Part shown: piece by piece, positions 28,277 to 35,159 of the stretch
Layout: every line of letters starts with the position of its first letter
Numbering within the stretch: the first letter of the stretch is position 1
The notes under the pieces: model-generated
Database searches by the model: none
What the model was told of the DNA's origin: nothing
The model's input: only the letters and a program-made list of their open reading frames with translations
Origin: Acidobacteriota bacterium
GTDB taxonomy: Bacteria; Pseudomonadota; Alphaproteobacteria; Acetobacterales; Acetobacteraceae
Length of the DNA stretch: 50,321 bases
Direction: 5' to 3'
NCBI GenBank assembly: GCA_903970435.1
Contig: CAJCIS010000106.1
Span: forward strand, 1-50,321
Program-made: the position numbers and the translations under genes

Positions 28277-28681
28277 TAGCGCGCCCGGCCCCGCCGGCTC
28301 CACGGCCAGGCTGGCAAACGTCCCTTTCATGCGGGCAAGCTCTTCCTCGGTCATGTCCTCCAAATTGAGCAGGGTATTGCGGGCATCCTGGTTGACGCGT
28401 ATCAGTTCGTCGAGTTTCAAGTGCAAAGCCGACATGTCGCGGTTTTGCGTGTTCTGAATGAGGAACACCATGAGAAACGTTACAATCGTGGTGCCGGTGT
28501 TGATCACCAGTTGCCAGGTATCCGAAAAGTGAAACAGCGGCCCTGTCACCGCCCAGGCCAGGATGGCCACGCACGCCACGATGAAGGTCGATGCGCGCCC
28601 CATCTGCTGCGACGTCCACATAGCCGCGGTTGAAAAGGCACTGCTCAATCCCGCCGCGCCAATGCGCCTCCTGTCTGCCAT
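28274..28681 (-). CDS. Low-affinity iron permease family membrane protein
   Basis: A 135-residue small membrane protein with two hydrophobic spans ([40 protein letters not shown]) followed by the family signature [20 protein letters not shown] and an acidic helical end. This matches the bacterial 'low affinity iron permease' family; whether bacterial members move iron is not well proven. The ATG giving MADRRRIG is fixed by GGGAGG five bases upstream; the frame is open further but the extra residues are not family-like. It stands between two unrelated units. Confidence 0.85.
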   Translation of the reverse strand: MADRRRIGAAGLSSAFSTAAMWTSQQMGRASTFIVACVAILAWAVTGPLFHFSDTWQLVINTGTTIVTFLMVFLIQNTQNRDMSALHLKLDELIRVNQDARNTLLNLEDMTEEELARMKGTFASLAVEPAGPGAL

Positions 28682-28840
28682 TCCGGCCTCCCGCGAATCG
28701 CGTGCCATTTGGTTCCGGTTTAGCGTAGGCAGGCCGGCCGCCCGATTCAATGATCAAGTATGACGTGCGCGCGTGATTATTTGGGGTGCGCTAAAAAAGC
28801 CAAAGGGGGCCCTGCTACTTAAGGAAGGTCAGGCAACCCC

Positions 28841-30370
28841 CTAATGTCCGGCCGCCACCGCCCCCTTCGGCAGTTTCGGCAGCAACAGGCTAAGCGGCGC
28901 GATGATGGCCGCCGTCAGCGACAGCACCCAAAACAGATCCAGATAGGTCATGAAGCCCGCCTGCAGCGTCACCCGTTGCATCAGCATTGCGAGCCCCGAT
29001 TGCGCGGTCACGCCGGTATAGGGCGTGAGGTGCTCCACCAGCCGCGCCTGATGAAACTGGCTGCGCCAGGCAAGCAGGTTGGTGATGTAGCTGACCCCGA
29101 TGCTGCCGCCCAGGTTGCGCATCAGATTGAGCAACGCCGACGCGTCGCCGTTGCGCGCGCGCGGGATTTGCACGAGGCTGGCCGACGAAATCGGAATGAA
29201 CAGGAAGGGCAGCCACATCGCCTGCAGCAGGCGGGAAAATGAAAGGTTCCAGAACGTGGCTTGCAACGTCAATTGCGAGGTGTACCACAACGCGACCGCG
29301 GTGCCGCAGAAGGCGACGAAGCAGAGCGTACGGGGCTGTAATACCCGGCCCGTCAGCATGCCGGAAAACGGCATGAGGAACAGCGTGGCAATGCCGGCCA
29401 GGCCCAGTGTCAGGCCGGATGTGGTCGCGTCATAGCCCATGAGCGACTGCGCAAGCTGCGGCAAAAGCTGCGTCGCGGTGATCAGGGTAAAGCCGACACC
29501 CAGCATGAGGATGCAACTGACGGCAAAGCTGCGGTAGCGGAACAGACGCACGTTCATGACGGGCTGCGGGTGATAGATTTCCCACACCACGAGCACCGAG
29601 AGGCACACCAGGCTGATGATCCCGCAAGCGACAATATAGGGGGATGAAAATCCGTCCGCGCGTTCGAATCGATCCAGCAGGATCTGCAACGCGCCGAAGC
29701 CGAGCACAACCAGGATGAACCCGAAATAGTCGATCCGCAGCCCGCGCTTGAGCAGCGCGCTGCGGTCGCGTTTGAGCGCCGGACTGTCATAGACGAAAAA
29801 CCAGGTAAGCAGCAGCGACACCACGCCCACCGGCAAATTGATGAGAAACACCCAGTGCCAGGAAAATTGGTCCGTAAGCCAGCCGCCGAGAACGGGCCCG
29901 ATCGCCGGGGCGAGCACGATGGTGAAGCCGTACAGCGCGAAGGCCTGCGGGCGCAGGCGTATCGGAAATGTATCGGCAAAGATGGATTGTTCCACGGGCG
30001 CCAGGCCGCCGCCGCCGATGCCCTGCATGATGCGCCACAGAACGATCTGCCACAGCGTGGTGGCGGTGGCGCACAGCACCGAACTCAGTGTGAACAACGT
30101 CACGCAAATCATGTAGAAACGTTTGCGGCCGATCAGCGTGGTGAGCCAGCCGCTGATCGGCACAATGATGGCGTTCGAGACCAGGTAGCTGGTGAGGATG
30201 TAGGTGCTTTCATCCTGGCTGGCGGCCAGGCTGCCGGCGATGTGGCGCAGGGCAACGTTGGCGATCGTGGTGTCCAGCACTTCCATGAAGGTGGCGATGG
30301 AAACGACAACCGCGATCAGCCACGGATTGTTCGGCCCGGCGGCGGAATAGGGCAGTTCTTCGGTGGCCAT
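28841..30370 (-). CDS. DHA2-family MFS efflux pump (EmrB-like), second system
   Basis: A 509-residue 14-span drug:H+ antiporter. The first span carries the classical MEVLDTTIANVALRHIAGSL motif, with TSYLVSNAIIVPISGWLTTL and RIMQGIGGGGLAPVEQSI following, all typical of EmrB. It lies downstream of an HlyD adaptor gene in the same direction, but 163 bases holding a full composite repeat separate the two, which is unusual for this gene pair. It is only about 30% alike by eye to the pump at 19560, so the systems are not recent duplicates. Confidence 0.9.
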   Translation of the reverse strand: MATEELPYSAAGPNNPWLIAVVVSIATFMEVLDTTIANVALRHIAGSLAASQDESTYILTSYLVSNAIIVPISGWLTTLIGRKRFYMICVTLFTLSSVLCATATTLWQIVLWRIMQGIGGGGLAPVEQSIFADTFPIRLRPQAFALYGFTIVLAPAIGPVLGGWLTDQFSWHWVFLINLPVGVVSLLLTWFFVYDSPALKRDRSALLKRGLRIDYFGFILVVLGFGALQILLDRFERADGFSSPYIVACGIISLVCLSVLVVWEIYHPQPVMNVRLFRYRSFAVSCILMLGVGFTLITATQLLPQLAQSLMGYDATTSGLTLGLAGIATLFLMPFSGMLTGRVLQPRTLCFVAFCGTAVALWYTSQLTLQATFWNLSFSRLLQAMWLPFLFIPISSASLVQIPRARNGDASALLNLMRNLGGSIGVSYITNLLAWRSQFHQARLVEHLTPYTGVTAQSGLAMLMQRVTLQAGFMTYLDLFWVLSLTAAIIAPLSLLLPKLPKGAVAAGH

Positions 30371-30386
30371 GCTGCGTGTCCGTTTA

Positions 30387-30538
30387 AGAAGGAAGCCGTT
30401 CTTTTCTGAAACAAAGAACCAAAAGACTTTTTCTCTTCATGCAATCCCCTACCCTGTCGGCCATGGCTCCAACCCTTTATGCAGGCGCAAAGCAAAAGTC
30501 GTTTGGTTCTTTTCTTCAGAAAAGAACCGCTTCCTACT
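30387..30538. repeat. Full composite repeat (arm-core-arm) inside an efflux operon
   Basis: Forward arm 30387-30435, a core of about 55 bases (with TCGGCCATGGC and TATGCAGGCGC), and reverse arm 30491-30538. The total of about 152 bases has terminal inverted repeats like a MITE or REPIN. It lies between the adaptor and pump genes, which should be co-transcribed, so it may attenuate or process the message. Confidence 0.88.
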
Positions 30539-31700
30539 TCCCGCAACTCGCCACATTAACCCGCGGCCGCACCGACATGCCGGGCGCCAGCAGAAGATGA
30601 TCGGCGGCGTCGCCGTCAAACAAAATCTTCACCGGCAGGCGCTGAACGACCTTCACGTAATTACCTGTGGCATTCTCGGTAGGCAGCGTGGCGAAAATAG
30701 CGCCGGTGCCGGTTTGCAGGCTGTCGACGTGCCCGGTGAGATTGGCATCCGGAAACGCATCGATCACGATCGTGACCGGCTGGCGCGGACACATATGGGT
30801 GAGCTGCGTTTCCTTGAAATTGGCGGTCACCCAAAAGCCGGGCTGCACGACCGCGAGCAAAGCCTGGCCTGGGTTGATGTAGTTGCCCACCTCCACGGTG
30901 CGGCGGGTAATGCGGCCCGGCGCCGGCGCGTCCACGCGAGTGTAGGAAAGCTGGAGCTTGGCGTTGTCCACATTGGCTTGCGCCGTGCGCAGCGCCGCGG
31001 TGGCCGACGCGATTTGCGCCTGCGCCACCTGAATTTGCGCGCGCATGCCGGCGGCGGCCTGGCGGCTGGCATCGAGCCGCGCCTGGCCGGTTCGTTGCGC
31101 GGCTGTGGCACTGTCGATCGTCTGGCGGGTAATGGCGCGCGGGTTGATCGCGGTGTAGCGCGCCAGGTCCTGCTGGGCCTGCTGCAGTGTCGCCTGCGCC
31201 TCGCGGATATTGGCTTCTGCCTGGCCGAGGTCGGTCACGCGGACGGCGAGCGCGGCGCGGGCCTGCGTCAACTCGGCGGCCGCCTGGTCGGCCTGGGCCT
31301 GCGCCTGCTCGAGCCGCACCTGATAATCGCGCGGATCGATGCGCAACAATTCCTGGCCTGCCGTCACCATGGCGTTGTCCTGCACCAGGATCGCCGTGAC
31401 GCGGCCGCCGATTTGCGGGGAAACCTGGCTAATATGGCCGTCGATAAAGGCGTCGTCGGTGGATTGCATGAAGCGGTTTTGCAGCCAGGTGGTGACGCCC
31501 CAGGCGCCGAGGGCGCCGAGCACGAGGAACAAGGCAATGAAGGCGCGGGCCTTGCCGCGGGCGGGGGGCGCGTCGTCGGCCGCGGCCGCGGCCACGCGGG
31601 CGTCGGCCTGAGTCGCGTCGGCGCCGCGCCGATCGGCCGCTTCCGTGCTGCTGGCCCGATCCTCTTCGGAAAAATTCTCATGGGGGCGGACATCGTCCAT
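30534..31700 (-). CDS. HlyD/EmrA-type membrane fusion adaptor, second system
   Basis: A 388-residue periplasmic adaptor with a long acidic/Ala-rich cytoplasmic N-terminus (1-50), one membrane span (about 52-72), FMQSTDDAFIDGHISQVSPQ, a long Gln/Ala-rich helical hairpin and the returning YTRVDAPAPGRI block. VTANFKETQLTHM and TENATGNYVKVVQRLPVKI are EmrA signatures. AGGT five bases upstream supports the ATG. Its TAG stop touches the end of the composite repeat that separates it from its pump gene. A TetR regulator is divergent. Confidence 0.9.
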   Translation of the reverse strand: MDDVRPHENFSEEDRASSTEAADRRGADATQADARVAAAAADDAPPARGKARAFIALFLVLGALGAWGVTTWLQNRFMQSTDDAFIDGHISQVSPQIGGRVTAILVQDNAMVTAGQELLRIDPRDYQVRLEQAQAQADQAAAELTQARAALAVRVTDLGQAEANIREAQATLQQAQQDLARYTAINPRAITRQTIDSATAAQRTGQARLDASRQAAAGMRAQIQVAQAQIASATAALRTAQANVDNAKLQLSYTRVDAPAPGRITRRTVEVGNYINPGQALLAVVQPGFWVTANFKETQLTHMCPRQPVTIVIDAFPDANLTGHVDSLQTGTGAIFATLPTENATGNYVKVVQRLPVKILFDGDAADHLLLAPGMSVRPRVNVASCGK

Positions 31701-31742
31701 CGTGACCTCGCGGCTGTGGTGCCAAAATGCTGGCGATACTGA

Positions 31743-31752
31743 ACCGTTCGGT
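31743..31752. promoter_or_regulatory. Candidate TetR half-site dyad before the second efflux operon
   Basis: ACCG-TT-CGGT is a short perfect dyad about 43 bases upstream of the adaptor ATG, within the divergent region shared with the TetR gene. Similar dyads are common TetR operators. It is short enough to arise by chance. Confidence 0.3.
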
Positions 31753-31800
31753 CTACCATAAGGGCAGATTGGCGGATGCGCCAGCTTTAGGTCGAGGGGT

Positions 31801-31950
31801 AAGGAAACAGTTCTTTTCTGAAGAAAAGATCCAAAAGACTTTTGCTTTTTGACGCAATCCCCGACTTATCGGCCTTGGCCCGAACCTAGGTGCAGGCGCA
31901 GGAGCAAAAGTCCTTTGGTTCTTTTCTTCGGAAAAGAACGCTTTCCTACT
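31801..31950. repeat. Full composite repeat in a divergent promoter region
   Basis: Forward arm 31801-31846, core with TCGGCCTTGGCCCGAACC and TGCAGGCGC, reverse arm 31902-31950. Length and core match the copy at 30387. It occupies most of the 279 bases between the divergent adaptor and TetR genes, ending 29 bases before the TetR start, so it lies in a leader or promoter rather than at a gene end. Confidence 0.88.
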
Positions 31951-31979
31951 TACATCCAGTGCGCAAGGGAGAAGCACAC

Positions 31980-32591
31980 GTGGCGGCACCGGAAAGCCTG
32001 TCGCGGGAAAAACGGGCGGCGATATTGGCCGGGGCGGCGCACGTGTTCTTCGAGCGCGGCTACGAAGGCGCCAGCATGTCGATGATAACGGCGGCGGCCT
32101 GTGTATCGAAAGGCACGGTCTATCAACACTTTCCCGGCAAGGCGGCGCTGTTCGCGGCCACCGTGGCACGGCAGTGCGAAACCCGGCTGGCGCACCTGTT
32201 CGAAGGGCTGGACCACGCGGCCGAGGCCGGCGAGGCGTTGCGCAATATCGGCCAACGCTTCGTCGATATGTTGACCGACCCGCAGGCCTTGTCGATCGAG
32301 CGCATGGTGATCAGCGAGGCGGCCAATTTTCCGCAATTGGCGGAAGCCTTCTACGCCGCGGGCCCAGGGTCGGCCGTGGCGACGATGGCACGGTATCTCG
32401 CCGCCCAGGTGCAGGCCGGGCGCATGGTGGTGCCCGACCCCGCCTTTGCGGCGGAGCAGTTTTTCATGCTCTGCCAGACCAGAGCGGTGATGCGCGCGCG
32501 CTACCGCCTGGCGTTTGCGGCCGACGAAAAGGCGCGGGTCGTTACAGAGGCAGTGCGCGTCTTTCTGGCGGCTTATGGCAAGCGGGCTTGA
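31980..32591 (+). CDS. TetR/AcrR-family regulator
   Basis: A 203-residue regulator whose helix-turn-helix (about 31-51: ASMSMITAAACVSKGTVYQHF) is clearly TetR/AcrR-like, with a C-terminal domain containing ERMVISEAANFPQLAEAFY, which is typical of regulators of RND or MFS pumps. A longer frame begins at 31890 but its extra residues are translated repeat; the GTG with AGGGAGAA about nine bases upstream is preferred. Divergent from the second HlyD-DHA2 pair, its likely target. The multihaem gene run starts five bases after its stop. Confidence 0.88.
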   Translation: MAAPESLSREKRAAILAGAAHVFFERGYEGASMSMITAAACVSKGTVYQHFPGKAALFAATVARQCETRLAHLFEGLDHAAEAGEALRNIGQRFVDMLTDPQALSIERMVISEAANFPQLAEAFYAAGPGSAVATMARYLAAQVQAGRMVVPDPAFAAEQFFMLCQTRAVMRARYRLAFAADEKARVVTEAVRVFLAAYGKRA

Positions 32592-32595
32592 CCTG

Positions 32596-33669
32596 GTGAC
32601 GAAGGAAGGAAGCCGTTTTTTTTTGAAAAAAAGAACCAAGAAACTTTTACTCCTGGGCTGCGTCACGACGGTGGTGCATGCGACATCGTGCCGCGCGCAA
32701 GACGCAACGCATGGCCATTCGCCGGGGGATTTCGCGCGCATGGCTCTCACGTTGAAGACCCGGCTGGCCGCGCAGCCGAAAGACACCGACAGTTGGATAT
32801 TGCTAGGCCGCACCTATGCTGCGTTACAAAATTGGCCGGACGCGGAGGACGCATTCGCCCACGCAATGGCCCTGCGTCCGGACGAGCCCGCGCTGCACGC
32901 CCAGCTCGGCGAGGTGCTGACCCTGAAGGCCGGCGGACAGGTCGGCGACGCCGCCGCGGCGCAATTCGGCCAGGCCCCCGATGATCCGCGCTCGATCTAT
33001 TATCTCGCCCTCGCGCTGGCGCAGCACGGTGAGACGGAGAAGGCGAAGGCGCGCCTGCGCAGTCTGGCGGACGCGGCACCGCCGGACGCCGACTGGCGGC
33101 AAATGGTGGTGGATTCGTTGCACTCGCTCGACGGCACCGCGCACCCGCAGAGCACGCCGCAATCCTCGGCCATCGATGCGGTGGAAGACGAACTCGCCAG
33201 GCTCGGCCCGCCGCCCGCCGCACCTGCGGACGATGCCGCGCCCCCCCGCGACGACCCGCCGGTCGCCGCGCTGGAGGATCGCGTCCGGCGCGAACCCGCC
33301 AATGCGGCCGCCTGGCTGATGCTGGCGCGAACCTATCGCGCAACCGGCGACGCGCCCAAGGCGCTGGATGCGCTTCGTCGCGCAAACCAATCGTTGCCTG
33401 CGAATATGGATCTGCTGCTGGCGTACGCGGATGCCCTGGCGGACGGCATCACGGAGGATAAACTGCCGCCCCAGTTCATTGGCGTCATGCAGCAAATCAA
33501 CGCCATCGACCCCAACCAGCAGGACGCGCTTTGGTATCTCGGGCTGGCCGCGGCGCAGCGCGGCGACAACCATCGCGCCGCCGCGCTGTGGCAGCGCCTG
33601 GCCGGACAATTGCCGGCCGGCAGCCGCGAACGCAAATCGCTTCAAGAACGACTTGACGCACTTCCATAG
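32596..33669 (+). CDS. Exported TPR protein, CcmI/CycH-like cytochrome c maturation factor
   Basis: A 357-residue protein with two blocks of tetratricopeptide repeats (DSWILLGRTYAALQNWPDAE; AAWLMLARTYRATGDAPKAL; ALWYLGLAAAQRGDNHRAA) and the ending of the CcmI/CycH C-terminal domain, which presents apocytochrome c to the haem lyase. Ahead of three multihaem genes this suggests a dedicated maturation helper. The start is uncertain. From the GTG, the N-terminus MTKEGSRFFLKKRTKKLLLL followed by GCVTTVVHATSCRA makes a good signal peptide, and its first half is encoded by the palindromic repeat. An ATG at 32575 would add seven residues and overlap the tetR end. No strong ribosome site is seen for either. 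CcmI's usual two membrane spans are absent. Confidence 0.75.
   Translation: MTKEGSRFFLKKRTKKLLLLGCVTTVVHATSCRAQDATHGHSPGDFARMALTLKTRLAAQPKDTDSWILLGRTYAALQNWPDAEDAFAHAMALRPDEPALHAQLGEVLTLKAGGQVGDAAAAQFGQAPDDPRSIYYLALALAQHGETEKAKARLRSLADAAPPDADWRQMVVDSLHSLDGTAHPQSTPQSSAIDAVEDELARLGPPPAAPADDAAPPRDDPPVAALEDRVRREPANAAAWLMLARTYRATGDAPKALDALRRANQSLPANMDLLLAYADALADGITEDKLPPQFIGVMQQINAIDPNQQDALWYLGLAAAQRGDNHRAAALWQRLAGQLPAGSRERKSLQERLDALP
32601..32650 (+). repeat. Palindromic repeat, forward copy, inside a coding region
   Basis: Reads GAAGGAAGGAAGCCG, T-run/A-run hairpin, CCAAGAAACTTTTAC. It lies at the very start of the TPR gene, and in that frame it is open and encodes the basic and hydrophobic start of a signal peptide. 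Confidence 0.8.
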
Positions 33670-33719
33670 CCTGCCCTAGCGTCTCACCGCGATCCGACTC
33701 GGGGTCGTTCGGAGGGGTG

Positions 33720-35096
33720 TTGCAACTGATTGCGACGCGCGCAGGGATTTTATTGTCACCTCTGCGGGTGCTGGGCCGCGGCCTTGTCGGGTTCTGCTGT
33801 GTGTGGATGGTCTCGCTGGGTCAGGCGGCCGAGCCATCGGCGCCTGCGAACGCGCTTGCGCATCTTGGTGTCGGCACCTGCGCCGGTTCGAACTGCCACG
33901 GTTCGAATTCGCTGACGAAACGCAACTCCGGCGTCGTGCAAAACGAATATCGGATCTGGCAGCAATATGATAAGCACGCCCGCGCCTATGTCGTGCTGCA
34001 GGGCGCGCTCGGGCAACGAATCGCCGCCAACCTTGGGATTGGCCCTGCCGAAAAGGCGCAGATTTGCCTGGACTGCCACGCGGACAATGTGGCGCCGTCC
34101 CTGCGCGGCTTAAAGTTCCACCTGTCGGATGGCGTCGGCTGCGAGGCGTGCCACGGCGGCAGCGAAAAGTGGCTCGGGCCGCACGCGTCCGGCCTCACGC
34201 CGCACACGGTTCTGACGCGCGATGACGGCCTGTACCCCACCGACCGACCGGTCGCGCGTGCAACCCTTTGCCTGAGTTGCCACCAGGGCGACGACACGCG
34301 TTTCATTTCGCACCGGATCATGGGCGCCGGGCACCCGCGCCTCAGTTTCGAATTGCAAACCTATACCCAAATTCAGCCGGCGCATTTTGTGATCGACGAC
34401 AAATACCGCGCCCGCAAGGCGGTCGCCACCGGCGTGCAGGTGTGGGCCGTGGGTCAGGCCCTGGCGCTGAAAAGCCTGGTGACCGAACTGGCCGATCAGC
34501 GGCACAAGGGCGATGGCGTATTTCCCGAACTCGTCTTCTTCGATTGCCAGTCCTGCCATCATACAACGACCAATCTGCGGTGGCAGCGGCGCGCCGCCAC
34601 CGGCCTGGGACCCGGTGTTCCGCATTTCAACGATGCCAATGCGGTCATGTTGCGCGCTGTTGCGGCACGGGTGGCACCGGCGCTCGGGCGCGCACTCGAA
34701 ATGAATATCCGCGCCCTGCACCAGGCGCTGAGTGCCGGAAACGGGCGCCCCGCCCCGATTGCCGGCACAATCGCGGCGGAGGCGCAAGAACTCTGCGACC
34801 TTATGTCCACCTATAATTTCTCCCGCGCCGACATGCGCGCCATGATCGTGGCTTTGGCACAAACCAGCCAGACGAGCGACGCGAGCGATTATGCCGCGGC
34901 GGAGCAGGCCACCATGGCGTTTGCGTCGATCCTCTATTCGCTGAAAATGGATGGCGCGGTGGACGCGGGCACATATGGGGCGATGCGGGCGGCGCTGGAG
35001 AATTGTTACACGGCCACACGTGTTCAGGATGCCTATGATCCGCGCGCGTTCGCCGCAGCGGCGCTGTCGATCGAACAGGCGACGCCGTCGTGGTAG
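33720..35096 (+). CDS. Periplasmic multihaem cytochrome c (c554-like)
   Basis: About 458 residues, exported (hydrophobic segment LVGFCCVWMVSLGQA, cleavage near QAAEP). Counting from the alternative GTG at 33717, the haem motifs are CAGSNCH (55-61, a CX4CH spacing), CLDCH (117-121), CEACH (142-146), CLSCH (185-189) and CQSCH (277-281). The GVGTCAGSNCHGS opening is typical of the cytochrome c554-like superfamily. The C-terminal third is haem-free and helical. The TTG start is chosen because GGAGG ends four bases upstream of it; for the GTG the spacing would be one base. Likely soluble electron carrier between inner- and outer-membrane components of this cluster. Catalysis cannot be excluded. 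Confidence 0.85.
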   Translation: MQLIATRAGILLSPLRVLGRGLVGFCCVWMVSLGQAAEPSAPANALAHLGVGTCAGSNCHGSNSLTKRNSGVVQNEYRIWQQYDKHARAYVVLQGALGQRIAANLGIGPAEKAQICLDCHADNVAPSLRGLKFHLSDGVGCEACHGGSEKWLGPHASGLTPHTVLTRDDGLYPTDRPVARATLCLSCHQGDDTRFISHRIMGAGHPRLSFELQTYTQIQPAHFVIDDKYRARKAVATGVQVWAVGQALALKSLVTELADQRHKGDGVFPELVFFDCQSCHHTTTNLRWQRRAATGLGPGVPHFNDANAVMLRAVAARVAPALGRALEMNIRALHQALSAGNGRPAPIAGTIAAEAQELCDLMSTYNFSRADMRAMIVALAQTSQTSDASDYAAAEQATMAFASILYSLKMDGAVDAGTYGAMRAALENCYTATRVQDAYDPRAFAAAALSIEQATPSW

Positions 35097-35105
35097 CCAA
35101 TTCTC

Positions 35106-35147
35106 GAAGGAAGCCGTTCTTTTTTTCAAAAAAGAACGACTTCCTTC
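35106..35147. repeat. Near-perfect hairpin made from the repeat's outer arm, inside the multihaem operon
   Basis: GAAGGAAG-CCGTTCTTTTTT pairs with its reverse complement ending CTTCCTTC around a tiny loop, with a single C/A mismatch. It looks like the outer half of one forward arm joined to the outer half of one reverse arm. It lies ten bases after the cytochrome stop and 12 bases before the next ATG, so it may reduce read-through or stabilise the upstream message. Confidence 0.85.
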
Positions 35148-35159
35148 CTGGCGTCGCCC

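Noticed and set aside
31890-31979. N-terminal extension of the TetR regulator from an upstream start
   Set aside because: The extra 30 residues are translated repeat arm, and the GTG at 31980 has a ribosome site and gives a normal TetR length.
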